Shown piece after piece: positions 1 to 6,632 of a stretch of DNA of 14,898 nt. The position numbers were made by a program, and so were the translations under genes. The DNA comes from CAYZZA01 sp964482685 (GTDB lineage: Bacteria > Bacillota > Bacilli > Lactobacillales > Carnobacteriaceae_A): contig CAYZZA010000028.1 in assembly GCA_964482685.1 (NCBI GenBank), positions 1-14,898 of the forward strand, given 5' to 3'. The notes under the pieces were generated by a model. It did no database searches. It saw only the letters and a program-made list of their open reading frames with translations, and was not told the origin of the DNA. Numbering within the stretch: position 1 is the stretch's first letter; the number at the start of each line of letters is the position of its first letter.

Positions 1-33
1 TCCTATCAGTAAACCTGTCTTGTGTCTTTTGGT

Positions 34-744
34 TTATAGAATAGTATAGCTTAGTTCTGCGATGTCGTCTGCAAATCCTTGAACAGTTTCACGGGAACAC
101 ACGAGTAAATCTTTTCCTACACCGTCTAATTTTTGAATAATAGAAGGAGGAACCGTAATGATGTCTGAACCAGACTCTTGTGCTTGGAACAAGTTTAAGA
201 GTTCGCGTGTGCTGGCCCATAATAATTTCACGCCGGCTTTTTCATGACAAATCGCAGCAGATTCCTTCATAATGTCCATTGGGTCGACGCCTGTATCGGC
301 AATGCGTCCTGCAAAGACGGAAACAATGTTGTCGATTCCAGGTTGTAGAGCGTCTACAACGTCTTTAACTTGGTCGACTGTAAAGATAGCCGTCACGTTT
401 AATTTAATGCCTTGTTCAGACAATGTTTTGATCAATGGAAGAGAGGATTCGCCTTTGGTGTTCATCACAGGAATTTTGACAAAGACATTGTCTCCAAACG
501 TCGCAATTTTTTCGGCTTCTTTTTGCATGGTGTCAAAATCATCCGCAAATACTTCAAAGGATATTGGCACATCTGGGAACGCTTCGATGGCACGTTGTGC
601 AAAGCGGTTGTAGTCATCAATCCCTGCTTTTTTCATCAAACTTGGATTTGTTGTAAATCCTGTCACTTGTCCTAGTTCAAAAACTTCTTTCATTTGATCC
701 AAATCTGCTCCGTCTGAATAAATATCAATGGTTAATTTTTCCAT
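34..744 (-). CDS. Small transaldolase (TalC/FSA-type fold)
   Basis: A 236-residue class I aldolase-fold enzyme, expected to transfer a dihydroxyacetone unit between sugar phosphates in the cytosol. Visible motifs are the TTNPS loop (32-36), FVKIP with the Schiff-base lysine K90, NVTAIFT (116-122), and VFAGRIADTG (143-152). Two residues that separate true transaldolases from fructose-6-phosphate aldolase can be read: E64 in SFEVFA, where FSA has Gln, and F144 in SVFAGR, where FSA has Tyr. Both are the transaldolase form. The length fits the short TalC group. The chosen start is the third of three closely spaced in-frame ATGs, because AGGAGG lies exactly 6 nt before it; the earlier ATGs at 768 and 750 have no usable ribosome site. 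It is the last gene of the PTS operon seen here, 20 nt after the EIIC stop. Family assignment is sure; the physiological substrate is inferred. Confidence 0.9.
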   Translation of the reverse strand: MEKLTIDIYSDGADLDQMKEVFELGQVTGFTTNPSLMKKAGIDDYNRFAQRAIEAFPDVPISFEVFADDFDTMQKEAEKIATFGDNVFVKIPVMNTKGESSLPLIKTLSEQGIKLNVTAIFTVDQVKDVVDALQPGIDNIVSVFAGRIADTGVDPMDIMKESAAICHEKAGVKLLWASTRELLNLFQAQESGSDIITVPPSIIQKLDGVGKDLLVCSRETVQGFADDIAELSYTIL

Positions 745-750
745 GTTCAT

Positions 751-756
751 CCTCCT
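751..756 (-). promoter_or_regulatory. Ribosome binding site deciding the transaldolase start
   Basis: The minus strand reads AGGAGG followed by 6 nt and then the ATG at 744. The same AGGAGG overlaps the codons just after an upstream in-frame ATG (768) and abuts a second ATG (750), so neither of these is a likely start. Confidence 0.8.
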
Positions 757-764
757 AATAATGG

Positions 765-2126
765 TCATTGCTCTGGATGATGGTTTAATGGGATGTGTCG
801 CTTTCCTTGTTGCCTATTTGGAAAGAGCAACACCCCAACCAGTACCAAAACAATGCCGTAAATCCCTAATTTTCCAAACCCTTTTCCAATGTTGCCAAGT
901 ATGAGGCCAATGACCCCAAAGTCAACGTCGCCAAACGTTGTATTCACAAATCCTAGTTCTCCCAACATGGGGAGCAACAAAGCAGGAATAAACGAAATCA
1001 GCAGTCCGTTGACAAACGCACCTATGGTGGCGCCTCGGCGCCCTCCAGTTGCGTTTCCATAAATCCCTGCGGTCGCACCGGTAAAGAAGTGCGGCACCAT
1101 GCCAGGAATAATCAAGACCCCGCCAAGTGTTCCTAAGAAAAGCATGCCTACTAAGCCACCTATAAAGCTACTGATAAAGCCAATAATCACTGCGGTCGGT
1201 GCATACGTAAAAAATACCGCACAATCCACGGCTGGAATTGCATGCGGAATCACTCTCGTCGCAATCCCTTGAAACGCCGGCAACAAATCCGCCAAAATCA
1301 TGCGGACACCCGCATACACAATGGAGACTCCTACCGCAAAGGATAACCCAGATACAACCACAAATACAAAAGGAGATTGTTCGCCGGACAAGGCCTTGAC
1401 AGCTGTCGGTCCAGCCGCAATCGCTGCGAGGACGTAAAACACCACCATCGTCAGGGCCGTTGAAATGGTTGTGTTGCGTAGAAACAGCCACTCTTCGGGA
1501 ACGTCTACCTCTTCCGTACTCGGGCTCCCCTTACCAACCCATCTGCCAATCCACCCAGCCATATAATACCCCAGACTCCCAAAATGCCCCATGGCCAATT
1601 CTTCGCCATCGGTTACTTGAACAGTCAGGTGTTGGCCTAGAGCAGGAAGAGCGGCACTTGCCGTTCCAAGAAAAAATCCACCCAAAAGAACGAGTTCCAC
1701 TCCTGAAACGTTGAGTGATCCGAGTACTGCGGCCAACAAGGCGGCCATAAAGAAACTATGGTGCCCGGTTAAAAATACATACTTGTACCGGGTAAATCTG
1801 GCAATCAAGAGATTGGCCACCATGCCCGTAATTAAAATAGCCATGGTTTCGACCCCAAGCACGTTTTGTGCGACTGAAGCAATCGCTTCGTTATTCGGGA
1901 CAACCCCGGTAATGTTGAACCCACTTTGAATGAGTTCAGCAAGGGGATGTAAATGTGTCACAATGACTTCTGCCCCAGCCGACAACATCAAGTAGCCTAA
2001 AATGGGCCCTAACGTGCCGGTTAATACTTTGTGTGCAGGAGACCGTAAGGCCACAAGTCCCACGAGGGCAATTAGCCCAATTAAAAAGGCGGGTTCTGTT
2101 AACACACCTTGAAAAAAATCAAGCAC
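765..2126 (-). CDS. ulaA: PTS ascorbate-type transporter EIIC (UlaA/SgaT family)
   Basis: A 453-residue, highly hydrophobic integral membrane protein, the sugar-translocating EIIC of an L-ascorbate-type PTS. Family landmarks are LTGHHSFF (about 119-126), VTDGEELAMGHFGS (171-184), the GVRMILADLLPAFQGI segment, VDCAVFFTYAPTAV, and the LIIPGMVPHFF...GGRRGA region, all matching SgaT/UlaA layout. Length is normal for the family. The start is a GTG at 2126: an in-frame TAA lies 18 nt upstream and no ATG is available. The best ribosome site (AAGGAAG, 2140-2146) is 13 nt away, longer than ideal. It lies 61 nt downstream of the EIIB stop and directly before the transaldolase gene. The substrate is likely a sugar acid or pentose-like sugar; ascorbate itself is not proven because the dedicated ascorbate enzymes are absent from the window. 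Confidence 0.92.
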   Translation of the reverse strand: MLDFFQGVLTEPAFLIGLIALVGLVALRSPAHKVLTGTLGPILGYLMLSAGAEVIVTHLHPLAELIQSGFNITGVVPNNEAIASVAQNVLGVETMAILITGMVANLLIARFTRYKYVFLTGHHSFFMAALLAAVLGSLNVSGVELVLLGGFFLGTASAALPALGQHLTVQVTDGEELAMGHFGSLGYYMAGWIGRWVGKGSPSTEEVDVPEEWLFLRNTTISTALTMVVFYVLAAIAAGPTAVKALSGEQSPFVFVVVSGLSFAVGVSIVYAGVRMILADLLPAFQGIATRVIPHAIPAVDCAVFFTYAPTAVIIGFISSFIGGLVGMLFLGTLGGVLIIPGMVPHFFTGATAGIYGNATGGRRGATIGAFVNGLLISFIPALLLPMLGELGFVNTTFGDVDFGVIGLILGNIGKGFGKLGIYGIVLVLVGVLLFPNRQQGKRHIPLNHHPEQ

Positions 2127-2187
2127 GGCGATACCAACACTTCCTTAGGCTCCTGTTTTCAGACCGTCTTTGGTTCGACACGGCTTC

Positions 2188-2478
2188 TTATTCAGACTTT
2201 TCTGCCGCAATTTCAAGCAAGGCAGGCAAGACGTCTTCTTTTATTTTGTTTGTGTTTGTGTACGAACGAACGACGGCTGTTTTTTGGTCTTCTGGAAACA
2301 GTCCTTTAAACTCTTTGACGGTCACAATCAAGTCCACTTTTCGTCCCGCAGCGGTTGCGGAATCAATGGATTCCGCGTCTACGTCGAGTCCGGCTTCTTT
2401 GGCAATTTCTTCAATTTTAATTTTTAATAACATACTGCTGCCAATGCCGTTTCCACATACAGTTAATACTTTAATCAT
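2188..2478 (-). CDS. ulaB: PTS ascorbate-type EIIB (UlaB/SgaB family)
   Basis: A 96-residue cytosolic phosphocarrier that accepts phosphate from EIIA and passes it to the sugar bound by EIIC. The N-terminus MIKVLTVCGNGIGSS has the phosphorylated cysteine C8 in the P-loop typical of lactose/ascorbate-type EIIB proteins. Length is normal. The start at 2478 is preferred because GGAG lies 6 nt upstream and the ATG follows the EIIA stop by one base, consistent with translational coupling. A start four codons earlier (2490) would overlap EIIA and has a poorer ribosome site. Confidence 0.9.
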   Translation of the reverse strand: MIKVLTVCGNGIGSSMLLKIKIEEIAKEAGLDVDAESIDSATAAGRKVDLIVTVKEFKGLFPEDQKTAVVRSYTNTNKIKEDVLPALLEIAAEKSE

Positions 2479-2479
2479 C

Positions 2480-2950
2480 TTATTCTCCATCCTTTTCTGT
2501 GTATTTGTGTATCACGTTGACCAGTTGATCAACCGTGGTGCAATGTATCAATTCTTCTAGTTGCGCGTCTTCTTCCAACAACTGAGACAAAGACATCAAC
2601 GCACCTAAGTGCCCATGATTGTCTTTAGCTGCTAGTACAAACACCAACTGCACAAACCGATCTGGATCCGTTTCGTTGTCGACATTAAAGTCCACAGGGT
2701 GGTCTAGCTTTAACAGGCTAATCCCGGTTTTAAGCGCTCCAGCTTCTGGTCGAGCATGTGGGACGGCTGTTTTAGGTGCTAATACAATATACGCCCCCAT
2801 CTCCTCAACGGTTTGAATCATTGCCTGAATGTAGCGCTCTTCAATGTATCTTTGGTTTACTAACGGCGCTGCTGCTAAGGCAATGGCCTCTCTCCAATCC
2901 AATCGCTTAGAACTGATTTGAATCAAAGAAGATTCTAGCACTCCCTCCAC
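2480..2950 (-). CDS. ulaC: PTS ascorbate-type EIIA (UlaC/SgaA family)
   Basis: A 156-residue EIIA of the fructose/mannitol-type fold, accepting phosphate from HPr. The phosphorylation site H65 is seen in AVPHARP, and the second conserved histidine region lies in AAKDNHGHLG (107-115). The start is a GTG at 2950 with GGGGAGG 7 nt upstream (2958-2964); an internal GTG three codons later has its ribosome site too close. It is the first gene of the EIIA-EIIB-EIIC-transaldolase operon, with a candidate sigma-A promoter at 2996-3024. No PTS-regulated activator gene is visible in the window, so how the operon is controlled cannot be read. Confidence 0.9.
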   Translation of the reverse strand: MEGVLESSLIQISSKRLDWREAIALAAAPLVNQRYIEERYIQAMIQTVEEMGAYIVLAPKTAVPHARPEAGALKTGISLLKLDHPVDFNVDNETDPDRFVQLVFVLAAKDNHGHLGALMSLSQLLEEDAQLEELIHCTTVDQLVNVIHKYTEKDGE

Positions 2951-2995
2951 CTATACACCTCCCCTGCTGCAACATCTACGTGCGTCTTCTAGTCA

Positions 2996-3024
2996 AGTAT
3001 AACGACAAACCGCCACAATTGAAA
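2996..3024 (-). promoter_or_regulatory. Candidate sigma-A promoter of the PTS operon
   Basis: The minus strand shows TTTCAA, a 17-nt spacer, then TATACT (-10, 5 of 6 consensus bases). The -35 box is weak. It lies 45 nt upstream of the EIIA start and downstream of the preceding terminator, which is where the operon promoter is expected. A 14-nt motif shared with another spacer overlaps and follows the -10 box. Confidence 0.45.
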
Positions 3025-3080
3025 GCAAAATTCTCTCTTTCTTCCCTTTCTCTTCTCAAGAAGAATGCTTTTAGAAAAAC

Positions 3081-3110
3081 AAAAAAAGATTGAGACAAAA
3101 CGTCTCAATC
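3081..3110 (-). terminator. Rho-independent terminator closing the enzyme cluster
   Basis: On the minus strand GATTGAGAC pairs perfectly with GTCTCAATC (3088-3096 and 3102-3110) around a 5-nt loop, followed by seven T residues and a further T-rich run. It separates the DUF917-AroM-DUF1177-M29 cluster from the PTS operon. It lies about 260 nt after the last stop codon of that cluster. Confidence 0.88.
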
Positions 3111-3135
3111 AACAGATATAGAGGTTCAGAGAGAG

Positions 3136-3178
3136 CAATTAGACCATGTTTCTGCGTCTCTCTAATTGAGTCTTTTTT
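3136..3178 (+). terminator. Terminator-like hairpin on the plus strand
   Basis: CAATTAGA (3136-3143) pairs with TCTAATTG (3161-3168) around a 17-nt loop, followed on the plus strand by a T-rich run (3171-3178). No plus-strand gene precedes it, so its role is unclear: it could block antisense transcription, end a small RNA, or be chance structure. Confidence 0.35.
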
Positions 3179-3371
3179 AGTACGTTGACTTTCTTCTTTT
3201 CTCGTTTTTCTCTCAACCTTCTCTCTCTAATCATAGACTAAAAAGAAGGGAAAACCTCTTATTAATTTTGAGCAAGAAAAGAAGAACAGCCATGGTCAAA
3301 TTGCATGCTCTGAGTCTGTGCTCCCCATTCATAGAATACGTAGGATGCACAAACGAATATCAACGCCATTT

Positions 3372-4295
3372 TTATGGAATCAAGACATCGTCAATCCAAA
3401 CAGACGGTGCTTTGGTAACGCAGTCAATATGGACACCCGCTTCGGTTACACCCCCAAAAGGTTTGTTGCTGCCAAAGGCGATGTGAACGGTTCCGTAGAC
3501 TTTTTCATCTTCCAATACGACGCCGGTTAACCGTGCAGAGGGATTGGTCCCGATACCGAACTCCGCAATTTGACGTCCCTTTCCTTCTCCTAGTAACTCA
3601 AGAAGCGCTTTTCCTTGTGGACCGGTAGCGTCTACCAACCGACCATTCTCTAGTGTTAAGAGGACAGGTTCTGTGACAGTCCCTAGTTCTGCGATACTGC
3701 CATCTACTAAAAAGGTCCCATTGGCACTATCTTCTAATGGCGCAATATAACTTTCCCCTGAAGGGATGTTTCCGGCCTCTCCTTTTTGTAAAAAGATCCC
3801 GGTACTTGGAATCCCGTTGCGTCCTTGAATGGAAAAGGTTAATACGTGTCCGTCTTTTTCAATGCGAACGGTAGATCCGTCTTGTAAGAGAGTCGTATAC
3901 GTGTCGGTCAATTCTTGAATGACGGCGGGGTCTCCTGTAATCGCACCTTCTTCTAACATGTCGAGTGTAAATCCAGGCATGGTCCCAACGCGGGCCCCTT
4001 TGGCAGAGGCTTCTTTGCGTGCTTTTGTATGTGTCAACGAAGCTTCTGTGATACAGACAACCACGTCGGATGCTTTCATAGCCTCTGCAATCGCACGAGG
4101 AGGTTCTTCCCCTGATGTATAAATGGCCGGCATGACCATCAAGACGGTTTCGTGCTTGTGTATTTTTCCTGCTTCATAAAAGTACGTGGCGACTTCTTTT
4201 AGGGAATCGTCTGTGACTACTAAAATAGTTTCTCCTGTTTGAATCCCAAAGTTGTTTTCAAACACGGCCCATGCATTTTGTTCGTACGTTGCCAT
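3372..4295 (-). CDS. M29/NicX-like metal-dependent aminopeptidase family protein
   Basis: A 307-residue protein resembling the leucyl aminopeptidase T (M29) / 2,5-dihydroxypyridine dioxygenase-like group. Candidate metal ligands are in order: E181 in PSGESYIAP (178-186), E245 in EFGIGTN, H271 in HIAFGSN, and H289 and D291 in HID. M29 enzymes use this Glu-Glu-His-His-Asp pattern to bind two metal ions, while the related NicX dioxygenase uses a His/His/Asp subset for iron. The protein is shorter than classical M29 peptidases (around 400 residues), closer to the NicX-type and short aminopeptidase-like members. The start at 4295 is chosen over a GTG at 4349 because only it has a ribosome site (AAAAGGAG, 12 nt away, rather far) and because family similarity begins near here. 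It is the last gene of the enzyme cluster. Peptidase, amidase or ring-opening activity are all possible; the substrate is unknown. Confidence 0.78.
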   Translation of the reverse strand: MATYEQNAWAVFENNFGIQTGETILVVTDDSLKEVATYFYEAGKIHKHETVLMVMPAIYTSGEEPPRAIAEAMKASDVVVCITEASLTHTKARKEASAKGARVGTMPGFTLDMLEEGAITGDPAVIQELTDTYTTLLQDGSTVRIEKDGHVLTFSIQGRNGIPSTGIFLQKGEAGNIPSGESYIAPLEDSANGTFLVDGSIAELGTVTEPVLLTLENGRLVDATGPQGKALLELLGEGKGRQIAEFGIGTNPSARLTGVVLEDEKVYGTVHIAFGSNKPFGGVTEAGVHIDCVTKAPSVWIDDVLIP

Positions 4296-4307
4296 TGGCT
4301 CTGTCGT

Positions 4308-4315
4308 CTCCTTTT
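4308..4315 (-). promoter_or_regulatory. Ribosome binding site of the M29-like gene
   Basis: The minus strand reads AAAAGGAG, 12 nt before the ATG at 4295. This is longer than the 6-9 nt seen for most genes in the window; the DUF917 gene has the same 12-nt spacing. Confidence 0.55.
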
Positions 4316-4354
4316 TAGCGCTAGGTTTGACCGCTCCCGTCTGTGTCACTCACA

Positions 4355-4382
4355 GTAGTTGGTTGAATGTAGTTGATTGAAT
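4355..4382. repeat. Tandem 14-nt direct repeat
   Basis: Two adjacent copies of GTAGTTGRTTGAAT (13 of 14 bases identical) occupy 4355-4368 and 4369-4382, in the spacer upstream of the M29-like gene. It may be a protein-binding site or simple slippage. Confidence 0.5.
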
Positions 4383-4543
4383 GCCCTTCTCATCTCTTAT
4401 AGAGGCAAACAAAGCAAGCAATCGAGTCCGGTAGCGGTCTAGTGTCTCTCTTTTTGGTTTGTGTTTTCTTATGTTCTCTTGATATATTGTTTTGTCTTGG
4501 TCAGTTCTCTTCTAGTCAAGTCCTAGACCCTAGACAGTTCTGT

Positions 4544-5506
4544 TTATTTTCCAGTTTTTTCGTGGTCGATGCCGCCTTCTCCAAGTGTTTGAAGGTGAGT
4601 TAAAGAACCGTACAAGGCTTGTAATTGCGCAAATTCGTCCTTGTCGTAGAAAGCTGTTTTTTCTTGTGTAAATTCTTTTGCCACTTCAATGGCATATGTT
4701 GCAGCCAAAGCTATATCAATTTCATGACTTGCTCCAGTTGCACACCCTGCAACGGCACTAGCAGTTGTGATCGCAACTCCAATGACAGGTGCCTTTGTGG
4801 ATGTGGCTGGTTGCAAGATACTGTTCAAGTGGTACAACCCATTTCCGTATGGTGTGATGTCTTGAAGAGATAAAGCAAAGGTACGTGCAGCTTCTCCGGT
4901 GACAGTAGACAAAATACGCACCAAGTCAGGAGCCAATGGCAAGATGTATCCTTCTTTCACGGTAGGAGAAATCGAAATGCCTTTTTCGTTCATCACTAAG
5001 TTTCCTTTAGTAGTGTCAATGGATACAATCGCGTCACACGTTGGGTCTACTTCGTATTTGTTCATGGTCTCCATGTCAATCGGAGAGCCCATGAAATCTA
5101 CGGGTTCGTGTGGTTGTGTAGGAGCGTCTGGACAGACGTGGGTCGTCACCAAGACGTCTCCTTTCAAACGATCGCCACGAACACTCATTTCAGCTAGTTT
5201 TAGGGCCGCTGTAATCGCAGCTGCTGCGCCATCACCATCAGAAACAAAGCCGATTCGAGAGGGACGTGCACCAATTCCACCAAGGCGGCCAATAATCCCC
5301 ATTGTTGGAGCTGATCCTCCGGAAGCTTTTCCATCAGTTCCTTTGATCAAGAACTTCACAAAGTGAGTAGTTCCCGCTTCGTCCCCAATTTCTTCCGTAT
5401 AAGCATCTACGTGTTTAAATCCATTGAATAACTCCACCACATCTTGTCCGTTCACAAAGCCGTTGTCTAAGACATCAAGTACTTCTAGTGTTTGTTTTAA
5501 TAACAT
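4544..5506 (-). CDS. DUF1177 family protein
   Basis: A 320-residue protein recognised as DUF1177, a family without an assigned activity. Notable stretches are SGGSAPTMGIIGRLGGIGARPSR (62-84), VSDGDGAAAA (88-97), TTHVCPDAPTQPHEPVDFMGSP (121-142), VSIDTTKGN (161-169) and GASHEIDIA (258-266). The His/Asp/Glu-rich motifs at 88-142 look like a metal-binding or hydrolase-type active site, which is my inference. No signal peptide or membrane segment is seen, so it is probably cytosolic. The start at 5506 has AGGAGG 7 nt upstream; the longer reading frame reaching 5545 has no ribosome site. It sits between aroM and the M29-like gene, with unusually long spacers on both sides (325 and 248 nt). Its context suggests an enzyme step for a compound brought in by the upstream ABC importer. 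Confidence 0.82.
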   Translation of the reverse strand: MLLKQTLEVLDVLDNGFVNGQDVVELFNGFKHVDAYTEEIGDEAGTTHFVKFLIKGTDGKASGGSAPTMGIIGRLGGIGARPSRIGFVSDGDGAAAAITAALKLAEMSVRGDRLKGDVLVTTHVCPDAPTQPHEPVDFMGSPIDMETMNKYEVDPTCDAIVSIDTTKGNLVMNEKGISISPTVKEGYILPLAPDLVRILSTVTGEAARTFALSLQDITPYGNGLYHLNSILQPATSTKAPVIGVAITTASAVAGCATGASHEIDIALAATYAIEVAKEFTQEKTAFYDKDEFAQLQALYGSLTHLQTLGEGGIDHEKTGK

Positions 5507-5513
5507 TCTTGTT

Positions 5514-5519
5514 CCTCCT
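5514..5519 (-). promoter_or_regulatory. Ribosome binding site deciding the DUF1177 start
   Basis: AGGAGG on the minus strand, 7 nt before the ATG at 5506. It lies inside the longer possible reading frame and so argues against the start at 5545. Confidence 0.75.
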
Positions 5520-5587
5520 CTATGGTTGTCAGGTGTACCTTGCACAGCCTGTGTATCTACGTAACTACCTAATCGATTTTATTTGTC

Positions 5588-5639
5588 CCTCTGCTTAAGC
5601 GGTTTGCTCAGACGTACAAGCAAATCATTGAAGCAGAGG
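5588..5639. repeat. Interrupted inverted repeat (long hairpin)
   Basis: CCTCTGCTT (5588-5596) pairs perfectly with AAGCAGAGG (5631-5639). Inside it, GTTTGCT (5602-5608) can pair with AGCAAAT (5619-5625) with one weak pair. The result is a two-tier stem with internal loops about 80 nt upstream of the DUF1177 start. Confidence 0.7.
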
Positions 5640-5831
5640 CACTACTGAGTTGACTCACTACTTCTTTAACTCCATTTGTATCTGCCTATTTCAATAACTA
5701 GTTCATTTATTTAAGTGTGTAAGTAGTTAGATGTTTACGGTTAGACAGATGAACCTATCATATGTTTTGATTTCTATAGTTATTTAGATACGTAGCTAGT
5801 CCATGAACCTCTTGTGAGAGATAGACGAGTC

Positions 5832-6530
5832 CTACGCTACGTGTTCTAGATTTATGACATACTCCACAAACTGAAATAGCACATCATTTGATTGGATGAT
5901 GGTTGCGTCTGGCGCAACGGACTGGACAAAACGAGTCATCTCATCTGAATACCCGATACAATCCAACACAATGACCTCTGACTGATCCTCTACAAGTTTT
6001 TGAGTGGCTTGTTTAAAGCTTTCCTCTGTGAAAGCGTACGGTGACGCACTTGCAAAACTCCCACGTTCTCCTAACGCCCACTTCGTCTTTGTTTCCTCTA
6101 CTTGTTCCGCTAAAGGAACAAGCACACCTACGTGGGTGGTTGGGTACATGGAACGGACATACGGAAGCGTTACTTTCTCCGCTTCAATCAACAACGCATG
6201 CGTCGTTGTAAGAGTGGGAAAGCTTCCAGTACAAAGCAAGACAATGATGCTTGCGCCTTTTTCTTCCCACTCATCAATTTTTCGTTGCATAACCGCTTCG
6301 ACTTTTTCTCCATCCATCACAATGGATTCTCCGGTCAAGAAGCGACTTGTCAAGGTGCCTGTTGACTCGGGTGTCACCCCAACATGTGTCTTGGCTTCTT
6401 CAAGATTCCACCCATTTAAGACACCGTCTTGTACAATGTGTGGATTTCTCGAAAAATAACGGTCAAACGTCGTGCGGATATCTTCACGAGGTGCTTCTCC
6501 TATGGTCAAAAAAATGACTTGTTTTGTCAT
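5832..6530 (-). CDS. aroM: AroM family protein (Asp/Glu/hydantoin racemase-like)
   Basis: A 232-residue protein matching AroM: the N-terminal VIFLTIGEAPREDI (5-18), VGVLVPLAEQVEETKTKW (134-151, where AroM has VGVIVPVEELLPVQAQKW) and VIVLDCIGYSDE (186-197). AroM is known in E. coli beside aroL but has no settled activity. Two cysteines sit where two-cysteine Asp/Glu-type racemases carry their catalytic pair: C100 in VLLCTGSFP and C191 in VLDCIGY. As I recall the sequence, E. coli AroM lacks the first of these. A racemase or epimerase activity on an amino-acid or hydantoin-like substrate is therefore possible but inferred. The start has AAGGAGG 7 nt upstream. It is co-directional with DUF917 (102-nt gap) and DUF1177 (325-nt gap). 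Confidence 0.85.
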   Translation of the reverse strand: MTKQVIFLTIGEAPREDIRTTFDRYFSRNPHIVQDGVLNGWNLEEAKTHVGVTPESTGTLTSRFLTGESIVMDGEKVEAVMQRKIDEWEEKGASIIVLLCTGSFPTLTTTHALLIEAEKVTLPYVRSMYPTTHVGVLVPLAEQVEETKTKWALGERGSFASASPYAFTEESFKQATQKLVEDQSEVIVLDCIGYSDEMTRFVQSVAPDATIIQSNDVLFQFVEYVINLEHVA

Positions 6531-6632
6531 TAGACTTCCTCCTTATCGATGTGCTTAAAGAGTGTGGCGAATGGACGGATAGATATATAGGTGTGCAGTG
6601 TTCTTTATACACTTAACATCTATTTGTAGGTG

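Larger units (their letters stand above)
2951..3371. other. 421-nt intergenic region between the aminopeptidase-like gene and the PTS operon
   Basis: No gene is supported here. In minus-strand order it holds a 3' untranslated stretch of about 260 nt after the M29-like gene, a hairpin pointing the other way (3136-3178), a perfect terminator (3081-3110), and a candidate promoter for the PTS operon (2996-3024). Short plus-strand reading frames in this stretch lack ribosome sites and family resemblance. Confidence 0.7.
5507..5831 (-). other. Structured 325-nt leader between aroM and the DUF1177 gene
   Basis: No gene is supported. The segment holds a large interrupted hairpin (5588-5639), a short TGAGT/ACTCA inverted repeat (5646-5657) flanked by ACTACT direct repeats, and AT-rich sequence without a convincing promoter. 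The hairpin lacks a T-tract on either strand, so it is not a standard terminator. It may be a cis-acting RNA, an operator region or an mRNA processing site. Confidence 0.5.

Noticed and set aside
1..33. Weak AAACC/GGTTT hairpin after the transaldolase gene
   Set aside because: A 5-bp stem with a 15-nt loop and no T-tract on the minus strand is too weak to call a terminator.
2033..2560. Plus-strand open frame of about 175 codons across the EIIB and EIIC genes
   Set aside because: It is antisense to three recognisable PTS genes, and its hydrophobic tail is a by-product of the reverse complement.
3019..3032. Possible catabolite-responsive (cre) site at TTGAAAGCAAAATTC
   Set aside because: It lacks the central CG and the right half of the cre consensus.
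2996..3035. Possible sigma-54 promoter upstream of the PTS operon
   Set aside because: A TGGC-like motif is present, but the matching TTGC at the required spacing is missing, and no sigma-54 activator is in the window.
4899..5366. Plus-strand open frame of about 155 codons inside the DUF1177 gene
   Set aside because: It lies wholly antisense to a gene with clear family motifs and a strong ribosome site; it has no convincing ribosome site and no recognisable domain.
6004..6459. Plus-strand open frame of about 150 codons inside aroM
   Set aside because: It is antisense to a well-supported AroM gene and shows no family resemblance.
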